55,300 nucleotides of DNA from Acidimicrobiales bacterium (lineage in GTDB: Bacteria; Actinomycetota; Acidimicrobiia; Acidimicrobiales; Aldehydirespiratoraceae), in the NCBI GenBank assembly GCA_029263195.1, contig JAJCXX010000047.1, positions 1 through 55,300 of the forward strand, written 5' to 3'. Shown here in pieces: positions 1 through 8,351 of the stretch (its first letter is position 1; the number at the start of each line of letters is the position of its first letter). Under the pieces are notes generated by a model. That model searched no databases and was not told where the DNA came from. It saw nothing but the letters and a program-made list of their open reading frames with translations. Both the position numbers and the translations under genes were made by a program.

Positions 1-11
1 TCTGACAACAG

Positions 12-130
<119 letters not shown>

Positions 131-138
131 TTCTCAAC

Positions 139-174
139 GAAGGGCCCCGCATCTGCGGGGCCCTTCGACGTTTT
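139..174 (+). terminator. Rho-independent terminator of the rRNA operon
   Basis: A perfect 12-bp inverted repeat (GAAGGGCCCCGC at 139-150 and its complement at 155-166) encloses a 4-base loop and is followed by GACGTTTT. It directly follows the 5S gene. Confidence 0.93.
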
Positions 175-221
175 GGCCCAAGGCAGACGTGATCTCAGGG
201 GGACACCGAAGGCGGCCGGGC

Positions 222-227
222 TAGAAT
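222..227 (+). promoter_or_regulatory. -10 element TAGAAT, leaderless promoter of the TPR gene
   Basis: TAGAAT ends 8 nt before the GTG at 236, which would put transcription start at or next to the start codon. No Shine-Dalgarno precedes that GTG. Confidence 0.6.
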
Positions 228-235
228 CGGGAACT

Positions 236-1249
236 GTGTCCGAGGAGAGATCGAGTCGAGGTGGATCCGGTGGACGACGCGACGGCGATTCACGCCCGAA
301 GCGCGGTCGGCCCGATCCCAACGAGGGATTGGCCGGACCAGCCAAATGGGGACGCGTGGCTCGACGTGGCGCCGGCGGTCTGAATGAACCACGCCCGGTG
401 CCGTTTGACGACGGTCGTTCCGATGGAAAGCCCGGTCGTGGTGAGAAGGATTCCCGCCGAGGCGCCGAGGCCGAGTCTCCCGATGGTTCCGGCAGGACAA
501 TACCTCCGACGCCCGAGCGCAATCTCCCCGACGGCGACGATCTTCGTCGTTCCGCCGACAAGGCGGTGAAGAGGTCGCGTCGGGCAACCGTGCGTGAGCG
601 CAAGCCGCTGCCGGGTCGGCCGGTCGCGGTTGTTGCGCCCGAGGTCAGCCTTCGGCGAATGGTTGGCGACCAGCGAGCCCGTCGGCTCTCTCGCCGGCTG
701 AAGGACGCCGGAAAGGCATTCGAATCGGAGCGCTTCGATGAGTGTCGGAAGGTTCTCATCCCGATGGTCAAGGAGGCGCCGACCCTCCCGGAGAGCCGGG
801 AGCTTCTCGGTCTCTCGATGTACCGAATGGGGCGCTGGAAGGAAGCGGTCACTCAGCTTGAGTCGTTCCGTGAACTGAGTGGGTCAACCGAGCAACACCC
901 GGTCCTGGCCGATTGCCACCGCGCCCTGGGCCACTGGGCCGACGTGGAGGAACTGTGGATCGAACTCGGTGAGACATCGCCCAGTTCGGCGCTGATGAAC
1001 GAGGGCCGTATCGTGTTGGCCGGAGCACGAGCCGATCAAGGAGACGTACCCGGAGCGATCCGGGTGCTCGAGGACGGCTGGCGGCTCCCGAAGAAGCCCC
1101 GTCCGCATCACCTTCGGCGGGCCTACGCCCTGGCTGATCTCTACGAACGGGTCGGCCGCAATCCGAGGGCGCGCCAGTTGTTCACATGGATTGCCAACCA
1201 CGATCCGGATCTCGCCGACGTGACGGCCCGAGTTCGTTCACTGAACTGA
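236..1249 (+). CDS. Tetratricopeptide-repeat protein with basic disordered N-terminus
   Basis: The product is 337 aa. Residues 1 to about 135 are rich in Arg, Gly, Asp and Pro with no hydrophobic core, so probably disordered and nucleic-acid or ribosome facing (inference). From about residue 137 the chain is helical, with TPR-like units around 155-190 (a CRKVLIPMVKEAP segment, then LLGLSMYRMGRWKEAVTQLE) and further repeats to the end. Start GTG 236 is preferred over the longer frame from 173 because the 173 start lies in the rRNA terminator and a -10 element sits at 222. The family equivalent in mycobacteria is the TPR protein Rv1691, which also sits upstream of the HAD phosphatase and tlyA. 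Molecular function is unknown; TPRs mediate protein-protein contacts. Confidence 0.8.
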   Translation: MSEERSSRGGSGGRRDGDSRPKRGRPDPNEGLAGPAKWGRVARRGAGGLNEPRPVPFDDGRSDGKPGRGEKDSRRGAEAESPDGSGRTIPPTPERNLPDGDDLRRSADKAVKRSRRATVRERKPLPGRPVAVVAPEVSLRRMVGDQRARRLSRRLKDAGKAFESERFDECRKVLIPMVKEAPTLPESRELLGLSMYRMGRWKEAVTQLESFRELSGSTEQHPVLADCHRALGHWADVEELWIELGETSPSSALMNEGRIVLAGARADQGDVPGAIRVLEDGWRLPKKPRPHHLRRAYALADLYERVGRNPRARQLFTWIANHDPDLADVTARVRSLN

Positions 1250-1265
1250 TCACTGGCTGAATCAG

Positions 1266-1288
1266 CCGACGGTGTCGTACCCCGTCGG
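1266..1288 (+). other. Intergenic hairpin between TPR and SSB-like genes
   Basis: Seven-base arms CCGACGG (1266-1272) and CCGTCGG (1282-1288) surround a 9-base loop. There is no T-run, so intrinsic termination is uncertain. A candidate -10 TACGGT (1287-1292) for the next gene overlaps the right arm. Confidence 0.45.
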
Positions 1289-1353
1289 TACGGTCCTCAA
1301 CGACTTCCCCCCTGACCTGCACTCGATCAGTCGAGCAGAAGAGGGAGTCAATT

Positions 1354-1728
1354 GTGAACGAGTTAGAGAAGAATGTGTCCGGACTGAACATGGCGATCAT
1401 TCGCGGATCGCTTTCGAGTCCGCCGCGTCGCCGGAGTCTTCCATCGGGTTCGGAGATGGTGAGCTATGAGATCACCGCAACCGATTCCGACGGCAATCGC
1501 CGATCAGTTCCGGTCGTCTGGATCGACCCTTCGCGACCGCCCGGTCTCGAATCGGGCGATGAAGTCGTGGCGGTCGGGTGCGTCCGCCGACGCTTTTTTC
1601 GAGCCGGCGGCTCCACCCAGAGTCGAACCGAGGTAGAGGCGAGCCTGGTGGTAAGGGCCGGCTCACCTCGGGCGGTGAAGGCGGTGCAGGTTTGTATCGA
1701 TCGTGCGTCCGAATTGAACCGGCCCTGA
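1354..1728 (+). CDS. Single-stranded DNA-binding protein-like (OB-fold)
   Basis: The product is 124 aa starting at GTG, preceded by a purine-rich AGAGGGAG. The pattern fits the single OB-fold of actinobacterial SSB-like paralogues: an opening beta strand MAIIRGSLSSPPRRRSLPSG, then VSYEITATDSDG, then VPVVWIDP, then GDEVVAVGCVRRRFFRAGG, then an acidic-basic strand and VKAVQVCID. It lacks the acidic C-terminal tail of the replicative SSB, so it is unlikely to be the main ssb gene. It would bind single-stranded DNA in repair or competence (family inference). It stands alone between the TPR gene and the aldolase. A CTGC...GCAG hairpin lies in its leader at 1317-1338. Confidence 0.7.
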   Translation: MNELEKNVSGLNMAIIRGSLSSPPRRRSLPSGSEMVSYEITATDSDGNRRSVPVVWIDPSRPPGLESGDEVVAVGCVRRRFFRAGGSTQSRTEVEASLVVRAGSPRAVKAVQVCIDRASELNRP

Positions 1729-1810
1729 TGGCGACTTATGGGGCTTGGGATGAGTACGGTAGGCGGCGTCGGCGAGAGGCCGGCCCGACCTCCCCCAGGA
1801 GTTACCTACC

Positions 1811-2860
1811 GTGGACATCGAAAGCCTGCTCGGCGATTCGGCCGAGTCATTGCTGGGACATGAGAGCACCACCATCCCTCGAGGGGCGCTGACCCTTCCC
1901 GGGCCGGATTTCATAGATCGCACCTTCCTCCAGAGCGACCGCTCCCCGCAGGTTCTTCGCAACCTCCAGGCGTTGTTTTCGAATGGGCGTCTCGGCGATT
2001 CCGGGTATGTGTCGATTCTTCCGGTTGATCAGGGAGTCGAGCACTCGGCTGGAGCATCGTTCGCGCCCAATCCCGAATATTTCGACCCGCTGCGAATCGT
2101 TGAGTTGGCGATGGAGGGCGGCTGCAACGCGGTCGCCTCCACATTCGGGGTCTTGGCGATGGCGTCGCGTCGCTACGCCCACAAGATTCCGTTCATCGTC
2201 AAGATCAACCACAACGAACTGGTGACCTACCCCGAGACGTTCGACCAGATCATGTTTGGCAGCGTCGATCAGGCGCTCGACCTCGGCGCGGCCGGTGTCG
2301 GAGCCACCATCTACTTCGGTTCCGAAGAGAGCAACCGCCAGATTCAAGAGGTAGCGCAGGCGTTCGCCCGAGCTCACGAACTCGGCATGTTCACCGTTCT
2401 CTGGTGCTACCTCCGCAACCCGGGGTTCAAGGCCGACGGCACCGACTACCACGCAGCTGCCGACCTCACTGGTCAGGCCAACCACCTGGGTGTCACGCTC
2501 GAGGCCGACATCATCAAGCAGAAGCTGCCGACCAACAACGGCGGCTATCGAGCGGTCGGATTCGGCAAGACCCACGATCTCGTCTACGACGAACTCAGCT
2601 CCGACCACCCGATCGATCTCTGCCGATATCAGGTAGCCAATTGCTACATGGGCAGGATCGGCCTCATCAACAGTGGCGGCGCCTCATCGGGAGCAACCGA
2701 CCTGGCCGAAGCGGTCACCACGGCGGTGGTCAACAAGCGGGCGGGTGGCACTGGCCTCATCAGTGGACGGAAGGCATTTCAGCGTCCGATGGCCGAAGGA
2801 GTCGAGCTCCTGAACGCCATTCAGGATGTCTATCTCGACCCGTCGATCACGGTCGCCTGA
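1811..2860 (+). CDS. fbaB: Class I fructose-bisphosphate aldolase (DhnA/FbaB type)
   Basis: The 349-aa enzyme interconverts fructose 1,6-bisphosphate with dihydroxyacetone phosphate and glyceraldehyde 3-phosphate in glycolysis and gluconeogenesis. The Schiff-base lysine lies in ADIIKQKLP (Lys236 by this numbering), and the phosphate-binding tail GLINSGG and GLISGRKAF is intact. The C-terminus [15 protein letters not shown] closely follows the E. coli FbaB pattern. Start GTG 1811 has AGGAG at 1797-1801 with 9-nt spacing, and a -10 TACGGT sits at 1755-1760. Many actinobacteria rely on class II aldolase, so this class I enzyme is a notable lineage trait. The ferredoxin-dependent korAB genes follow, which is consistent with a central carbon metabolism cluster. 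Confidence 0.93.
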   Translation: MDIESLLGDSAESLLGHESTTIPRGALTLPGPDFIDRTFLQSDRSPQVLRNLQALFSNGRLGDSGYVSILPVDQGVEHSAGASFAPNPEYFDPLRIVELAMEGGCNAVASTFGVLAMASRRYAHKIPFIVKINHNELVTYPETFDQIMFGSVDQALDLGAAGVGATIYFGSEESNRQIQEVAQAFARAHELGMFTVLWCYLRNPGFKADGTDYHAAADLTGQANHLGVTLEADIIKQKLPTNNGGYRAVGFGKTHDLVYDELSSDHPIDLCRYQVANCYMGRIGLINSGGASSGATDLAEAVTTAVVNKRAGGTGLISGRKAFQRPMAEGVELLNAIQDVYLDPSITVA

Positions 2861-3032
2861 GCAGGCCCACCGGTCCAGGAGAAGGCCACCGAGTCGTGTC
2901 GGCCCCGACCAACAAACAGATCGAACTGGGACCTTTGGCAGGATTGATGCCTGCATGTCCCCAAGGACTGCTGTGGCGCGGTTATCGTGACCCGGCCAAA
3001 CGACGCAGATTACGTCGGACAAGGAGATTCTC

Positions 3033-4901
3033 GTGACAGACACCGACGAGCGGACGTCAGAGATTCAGGAAGTCGAACGCATCATCGTTCGATTCGCCGG
3101 CGATTCCGGTGACGGTATGCAGCTGGCCGGCGACCGGTTCACCGCGGCAAGCGCCATGTTCGGGAACGACTTGGCGACCCTGCCCGAGTACCCCGCTGAA
3201 ATCCGGGCCCCTGCTGGCACCCTCGCGGGCGTATCGGCGTTCCAGGTGCACATCGCCGACCACGACATCAGCACCCCGGGCGACTCTCCCAGCGTGCTCG
3301 TTGCGATGAACCCGGCGGCACTGATGGGCGAGCTCCCCAAGCTCGAAGAACACGGCACGATCATCATCAACACCGACGCGTTCGATGAGCGGAATCTCCA
3401 GAAGGCCGGCTACGAATCCAACCCTCTCGAAGATGATTCTCTGGCCGGCTACTCGGTGATATCGGCAGCGATGACCGACATGACCAAAGAGGCCTGCAAG
3501 GAGCTCGGGGTCAAGCCGCGCGACGCCGAACGATCGAAGAACTTCTTCGCTCTCGGGATGGTCTCATGGCTCTACTCGCGGCCTACCGACCCCACGGTCG
3601 ACTGGATCCAGAGCAAGTTCAAGGGCAAGGATCTAGTGATCGCGGCCAACGAGGCAGCGTTTCGCGCCGGCAATGTCTTCGCCGAGAACGCCGACCTCTG
3701 GGCGAGTCGTCGGATCGTTCGGCCGGCGGTTCTGCCGGCTGGCACGTACACCAATATCAATGGCAATACGGCTCTGTCCTGGGGACTTCTTGCGGCATCG
3801 AAGCAGGCCGGACTGCCGCTGTTTCTCGGTTCATATCCCATCACCCCGGCGAGCGACATACTCCACGAACTGGCGAAACACCGAAACTTCGGTGTCCGAA
3901 CCTTCCAGGCCGAGGACGAGATAGCGGCGGTGGGAGCGGCGCTCGGAGCGTCCTACGGCGGCCACATTGGCTTGACCACCACCAGCGGTCCCGGTTTGGC
4001 ACTCAAGTCCGAGACGATCGGTCTGGCGGTGAGCCTCGAAATACCGTTGGTGATCGTCGACGTCCAGCGAGGCGGACCGTCAACGGGCCTGCCCACCAAG
4101 ACAGAGGCATCCGACCTGCTGATGGCTTTCTACGGTCGGCACGGAGAGGCCCCGCTTCCGGTTGTCTGCGCCAACACGCCGGCCGACTGCTTCTTCGCTG
4201 CCATCGAGGCCACCAGAATCGCCGTCGAGTACCGCACGCCGGTCATCTTGTTGTCCGATGGGTATCTGGGCAACGGCACCGAGCCTTGGAAGCTCCCCAA
4301 CGTTGACGATCTGCCCGAGATCCATGTCGAGTTCCTGGAGGGCCCCAACCACGTCAACGAAGATGGTGAAGAGGAGTTCCTTCCCTACCTGCGTGACGAC
4401 ACCCTCTCGCGGCCCTGGATCCTTCCGGGCACAACCGGACTCGCCCATCGAGTTGGTGGCATCGAGAAGGACATCACCGGCAACATCAGCTACGACCCTG
4501 CCAACCATGAATACATGGTGCGAACCAGGGCGGCCCACATTGCCAAGATCGCCGATTCGATCCCGGAGATCGAGCCGAAGGGAGATGCCGACGGCGACAT
4601 CGTGGTCGTCGGTTGGGGCTCCACCTACGGGCCGATCACCGCTGCAGTTGGCCGAATGCGCCGCAAGGGGGCCAAGGTGGCCCACATACATCTGAGACAT
4701 CTAAATCCGTTCCCGCCCAATCTGGGCGAACTCCTGAAGTCGTTCGACCAGGTGATCGTTCCGGAGATGAACCTCGGCCAATTGGCTCGCCTGATCCGGG
4801 CCGACTTCCTGGTCGACGCCAAGTCGATCTCCAAGATCACGGGACAACCGTTCACGCCCGCTGAACTCGTCGAGAGGATCGAGGAGGCCGTCAATGACTG
4901 A
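3033..4901 (+). CDS. korA: 2-oxoglutarate:ferredoxin oxidoreductase, fused gamma-alpha subunit
   Basis: The 622-aa protein carries the gamma domain at the N-terminus (RFAGDSGDGMQLAGDRF, about residues 14-200) fused to the alpha domain (GSYPITPASDILHEL near 270, TTTSGPGLALKSE near 312, then RGGPSTGLPTKTEASDL). With KorB it oxidatively decarboxylates 2-oxoglutarate to succinyl-CoA and reduces ferredoxin. This gamma-alpha plus beta two-subunit form is the aerobic actinobacterial type, as in Mycobacterium Rv2455c/Rv2454c. Start GTG 3033 has AAGGAG at 3021-3026. korB follows with an 8-nt overlap, so translation is coupled. No 4Fe-4S delta subunit is encoded here. Confidence 0.95.
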   Translation: MTDTDERTSEIQEVERIIVRFAGDSGDGMQLAGDRFTAASAMFGNDLATLPEYPAEIRAPAGTLAGVSAFQVHIADHDISTPGDSPSVLVAMNPAALMGELPKLEEHGTIIINTDAFDERNLQKAGYESNPLEDDSLAGYSVISAAMTDMTKEACKELGVKPRDAERSKNFFALGMVSWLYSRPTDPTVDWIQSKFKGKDLVIAANEAAFRAGNVFAENADLWASRRIVRPAVLPAGTYTNINGNTALSWGLLAASKQAGLPLFLGSYPITPASDILHELAKHRNFGVRTFQAEDEIAAVGAALGASYGGHIGLTTTSGPGLALKSETIGLAVSLEIPLVIVDVQRGGPSTGLPTKTEASDLLMAFYGRHGEAPLPVVCANTPADCFFAAIEATRIAVEYRTPVILLSDGYLGNGTEPWKLPNVDDLPEIHVEFLEGPNHVNEDGEEEFLPYLRDDTLSRPWILPGTTGLAHRVGGIEKDITGNISYDPANHEYMVRTRAAHIAKIADSIPEIEPKGDADGDIVVVGWGSTYGPITAAVGRMRRKGAKVAHIHLRHLNPFPPNLGELLKSFDQVIVPEMNLGQLARLIRADFLVDAKSISKITGQPFTPAELVERIEEAVND

Positions 4902-5907
4902 TGTCGAATTGACCACCAAGAAGGATTGGGTGAGCGACCAAGAGGTCCGCTGGTGCCCGGGATGTGGCGACTACGGCATCCTCACCGCAATCCAGATGTT
5001 GTTGCCCGAGTTCGGCAACCGTCGAGAAGACACCGTCTTCATTTCCGGTATCGGTTGCGCCGCCCGGTTCCCGTACTACATGAACACCTACGGGATCCAC
5101 AGCATCCACGGCCGGTCGCCCGCGATCGCCAGTGGTCTGGCTCTGGCCCGTCGTGATCTCGATGTGTGGGTCGTCGGAGGAGACGGCGACATGCTCTCGA
5201 TCGGTGGCAATCACTTGATTCACGCTCTGAGACGCAACATCAATCTCACGATCCTGCTGTTCAACAATCGGATCTACGGTCTGACCAAGGGCCAGTATTC
5301 TCCAACCAGCGAAGAGGGCAAGGTCACCAAATCCTCTCCGATGGGCTCGATCGATCACCCCTTCAATCCCATCTCTTTGGCTCTGGGCGCCGAGGCGTCG
5401 TTCGTGGCCCGAACCCACGACCTCGACCGCAAGCACATGATGGAGATGATGCGCAAAGCCCACGAACACAAGGGTTCTGGTCTGGTCGAGATCTACCAGA
5501 ACTGCAATGTGTTCAACAACGGTGCCTACAACGAAATCACCAAGCGGGACGCCCGCGCCGAGATGATCATCGAACTCCGCCACGGCGAGCCGGTTCGGTT
5601 CGGCGCTGAGGGCGAACACGGAGTGGTGATCGACCGCGGTGTGGCTTCGATCGTCGAGGTGGCCGATGTCGGTCTCGACGCGCTGGTCGTGCACAACGAG
5701 TCGGAGCCCGACCCATCGGTGGCGTTCGCGTTGTCGCGGCTGGCCCTCGACATGAGCTCACCCACACCAATGGGTGTGTTCCGTGAGGTCGAACGACCTG
5801 AGTACGGTCACGAACTCGACGGCCAGGTCGCCAGGGCACGGGCCGAAAAGGGTGAGGGAGACCTCGAATCCGTGCTCCGCAGTCAACATACGTGGCAAGT
5901 CGACTGA
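4894..5907 (+). CDS. korB: 2-oxoglutarate:ferredoxin oxidoreductase, beta subunit
   Basis: The 337-aa thiamine-diphosphate subunit has WCPGCGDYGIL near residue 20 and GIGCAARF near 50, which supply cluster-binding cysteines. GDGDMLSIGGNH (near 100) and LLFNNRIYGLTKGQ (near 123) form the ThDP/Mg site. It pairs with KorA to oxidise 2-oxoglutarate. The start ATG lies inside the last codons of korA. The C-terminal tail from about residue 290 is acidic and variable. The HAD phosphatase gene begins inside its 3' end, which suggests one transcript. Confidence 0.95.
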   Translation: MTDVELTTKKDWVSDQEVRWCPGCGDYGILTAIQMLLPEFGNRREDTVFISGIGCAARFPYYMNTYGIHSIHGRSPAIASGLALARRDLDVWVVGGDGDMLSIGGNHLIHALRRNINLTILLFNNRIYGLTKGQYSPTSEEGKVTKSSPMGSIDHPFNPISLALGAEASFVARTHDLDRKHMMEMMRKAHEHKGSGLVEIYQNCNVFNNGAYNEITKRDARAEMIIELRHGEPVRFGAEGEHGVVIDRGVASIVEVADVGLDALVVHNESEPDPSVAFALSRLALDMSSPTPMGVFREVERPEYGHELDGQVARARAEKGEGDLESVLRSQHTWQVD

Positions 5908-6692
5908 CCGCTTGGGCGCTCGACCTCGACGGGGTCATCTGGCGTGGTGACCAAACCGTTCCGGGCGCCCCGGAGGCGGTCGAGCGTTTGCGCCGCGCCG
6001 ACGTCCCGATCGCGTTCGTCACCAACTCTGCTCTACGCACACCGGCCCAAGTGGCGAAGAAGTTGGCGCAACACGGAATCGACGACACCGAACATCTCGT
6101 GATCACGGCCGCCATGGCGGCCGCGACGCTGGTTGATCCCGGCGAACGGATACTGGCGGTGGGATCGGAGGGCCTTGTCGGCGCGCTCGATGATCGAGGT
6201 GTCGAGCTGGTGACATCGGGTCAGGCCGACGCGGTGGTGGTCGGTATCCGGACCGACTTCGATTACGACCACATGACCTTGGCAATGCGGGCGATCCGAG
6301 GTGGGGCTCGATTCATCGCGACCAACGACGATCCGACCTTCCCGGACGCCGACGGATTGCTTCCCGGCAATGGAGCGCTGGTGGCGTCGATCGCCACGGC
6401 AAGTGGCGTCGATCCGGTTGTGGCGGGCAAGCCCCACGATGCGATAGCGGCATTGGTTCGCGATCATCTCGGGTCGGTCGGGCTGATGGTCGGCGACCGG
6501 CCCGACACCGATGGGCTCTTCGCCCAATCGGTCGGATACGACTTCGGTTTGGTTCTGTCGGGCGTGGTGACAGCGGAGGATCTCCCGGTGGTCCCGGAGC
6601 CCGATTTGATTGCCGACGACCTGCTCTCGATGGTCGTCGCCAGCCTGGATGCGGCTGAAGGTGATAGCGGTGAGTCGTCGACGGGCTCTTGA
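5892..6692 (+). CDS. HAD-IIA family phosphatase
   Basis: The 266-aa protein has HAD motif I DLDGVIWRG (nucleophile Asp near residue 11), motif II FVTNSA, the Lys of VVAGKPHD, and motif IV GLMVGDRPDTD. The C2A cap lies between motifs II and III. This is the NagD/phosphoglycolate-phosphatase group. The mycobacterial homologue in the same position, Rv1692, is a glycerol-3-phosphate phosphatase acting in phospholipid turnover. That substrate is plausible here but not shown. GTG 5892 overlaps korB by 16 nt. The gene in turn overlaps tlyA, so korAB-HAD-tlyA-nadK-recN look cotranscribed. Confidence 0.85.
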   Translation: MASRLTAWALDLDGVIWRGDQTVPGAPEAVERLRRADVPIAFVTNSALRTPAQVAKKLAQHGIDDTEHLVITAAMAAATLVDPGERILAVGSEGLVGALDDRGVELVTSGQADAVVVGIRTDFDYDHMTLAMRAIRGGARFIATNDDPTFPDADGLLPGNGALVASIATASGVDPVVAGKPHDAIAALVRDHLGSVGLMVGDRPDTDGLFAQSVGYDFGLVLSGVVTAEDLPVVPEPDLIADDLLSMVVASLDAAEGDSGESSTGS

Positions 6693-7473
6693 TCGTGAGC
6701 TCGTTCGTCGCGGTCTAGCGGCCGACGGTCGCGAGGCAGAGTCGCTGATAGAGCAGGGAAGAGTGACCGTTGGTGGCGCTCCGGCCACCAACGCGGGCCG
6801 TTTGGTTGGCTCGGGCGAGGCGGTGGTGGTGATGGCACCACCCTCACGATTCGTTTCACGAGGTGGCCTCAAGCTCGACGCGGCACTCGATCGGTTCGGT
6901 GTCGATCCCCACGGGTGGAGGGTCATCGATGTGGGGTCCTCCACCGGGGGATTCACCGATTGTGTCCTGCAGCGCGGCGCCGCCGAGGTGGTGGCGATCG
7001 ATGTCGGGCGCAACCAGCTCCATGAACGCATTCGCGCTGATCCGCGGGTGGCTGTGCACGAGCGCACCAACGTCCGCGATGTCGACGTGGCTTCCATTGG
7101 AGGTCCCGGCGACCTGGTGGTGGCCGACTTGTCGTTCATCTCGCTTCGCACTGTCACTCGATCGTTGATTTTGCTGACCGGCACCGTGGGCCAGATGGTG
7201 TTGTTGGTGAAGCCTCAATTCGAGGCCAGCAAGGCCCAGGCCGACCGTGGGAGCGGCGTGATCACCGACCCGTCGGTGTGGTTGGAGACGATGGTTCGTG
7301 TTTGTTCATCACTCGAGGACGCTGGAGCGGCCATCATGGGGGCCATGGTTTCTCCGATCACAGGTGGTGAAGGCAACGTCGAGTTCCTGGTGCAGGCGCG
7401 GGTTGGCGTATCCACCGGCAACGACCCGGCGAAACACTGCGCAATGGCAGTTCGTGAAGCGGAGGAACTCTGA
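6670..7473 (+). CDS. tlyA: TlyA family 16S/23S rRNA 2'-O-methyltransferase
   Basis: The 267-aa protein has an N-terminal S4 RNA-binding domain (about 1-60, VRRGLAADGREAESLIEQGR) and a FtsJ-like Rossmann methyltransferase (VIDVGSSTGGFTDCVLQ near 82, ADLSFISLR near 155, LVKPQFEA near 182). In mycobacteria TlyA methylates 16S C1409 and 23S C1920 and sensitises to capreomycin. The start GTG 6670 gives the typical family length; the frame is open further upstream, but those residues lie inside the HAD gene. It overlaps the HAD gene by 23 nt and shares TGATG with nadK. Confidence 0.93.
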   Translation: MSRRRALDRELVRRGLAADGREAESLIEQGRVTVGGAPATNAGRLVGSGEAVVVMAPPSRFVSRGGLKLDAALDRFGVDPHGWRVIDVGSSTGGFTDCVLQRGAAEVVAIDVGRNQLHERIRADPRVAVHERTNVRDVDVASIGGPGDLVVADLSFISLRTVTRSLILLTGTVGQMVLLVKPQFEASKAQADRGSGVITDPSVWLETMVRVCSSLEDAGAAIMGAMVSPITGGEGNVEFLVQARVGVSTGNDPAKHCAMAVREAEEL

Positions 7474-8330
7474 TGGCATCGGTTGCGCTCATCGTCCATC
7501 TCGGCCGGGAGTCGGCTGCGGTCCATGCCCGTGAGCTCACCGCGTGGCTGGTCGATCAGGGTCATGAGGTGAGGATCCCGGACGACGATTCCGACATCAC
7601 TGGGCTGGGGCAGTACTGCGTCGGCGACGCGGTCCTCTCGGACGACCTCGACCTGGTCGTGACTCTCGGCGGCGACGGCTCGATTCTGAGAGCGGTCGAG
7701 CTGACCGGTGCTTCCGAAGTGCCCATTCTCGGGGTCGACTTCGGACAATTGGGCTATCTCACCGAGGTGCGTCCCGACGATGCCCGATCGGCGGTCGAGA
7801 GGACCCTGGCCGGGGAGCACGACATCGAACGGCGGATGCTGGTTCAGACGACTGTCACAACCGCTGTCGATGGAAGACGTACGTCTCACTTGGCTCTCAA
7901 TGAGGCCGTGATCGAGAGGTCGGCGGAAGCCAACACGATCAGGCTCGGGGTCGAGTTCGACGATGAGTTCTTTACCGTCTATGCGGCCGATGGCCTCATC
8001 GTGGCCACCCCCACCGGGAGTACGGCCTATGCGTTCTCCGTTCGTGGTCCGATAATCGCACCGATGCACCGGTCGCTTCTGCTGACGCCGGTGTCACCTC
8101 ACATGCTGTTCGATCGTTCGTTGGTTCTGGCTCCCTCCACCAGCATTCGCCTGACCGTTGAGGGGCATCGCCCGGCTTCGGTGTCAGTGGACGGTCGTAG
8201 GATCGGCGTTCTAGCCGATGGTGACTCCGTCGAGTGCACTGAGGCTCCCTGTTCTGCCCACCTGGTTACCTTCGGGGCCCGTCGTTTTCATCGGGTGTTG
8301 AAGGCAAAGTTCGGACTCAATGACCGCTGA
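7473..8330 (+). CDS. nadK: NAD kinase
   Basis: The 285-aa enzyme phosphorylates NAD to NADP using ATP or polyphosphate. It carries the diagnostic GGDGS loop (residues 66-70, in TLGGDGSILRAVEL), the NEAVIER segment and the conserved TPTGSTAYAFSVRGP motif near 187. The start ATG overlaps the tlyA stop (TGATG), so translation is coupled. The tlyA-nadK-recN order is conserved across Actinobacteria. Confidence 0.95.
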   Translation: MASVALIVHLGRESAAVHARELTAWLVDQGHEVRIPDDDSDITGLGQYCVGDAVLSDDLDLVVTLGGDGSILRAVELTGASEVPILGVDFGQLGYLTEVRPDDARSAVERTLAGEHDIERRMLVQTTVTTAVDGRRTSHLALNEAVIERSAEANTIRLGVEFDDEFFTVYAADGLIVATPTGSTAYAFSVRGPIIAPMHRSLLLTPVSPHMLFDRSLVLAPSTSIRLTVEGHRPASVSVDGRRIGVLADGDSVECTEAPCSAHLVTFGARRFHRVLKAKFGLNDR

Positions 8331-8351
8331 AATCATGATTGAAGAATCCCG

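Noticed and set aside
1847-2608. 253-aa minus-strand reading frame opposite the aldolase
   Set aside because: It has no family motifs and lies wholly antisense to a well-supported enzyme. It is a high-GC frame shadow.
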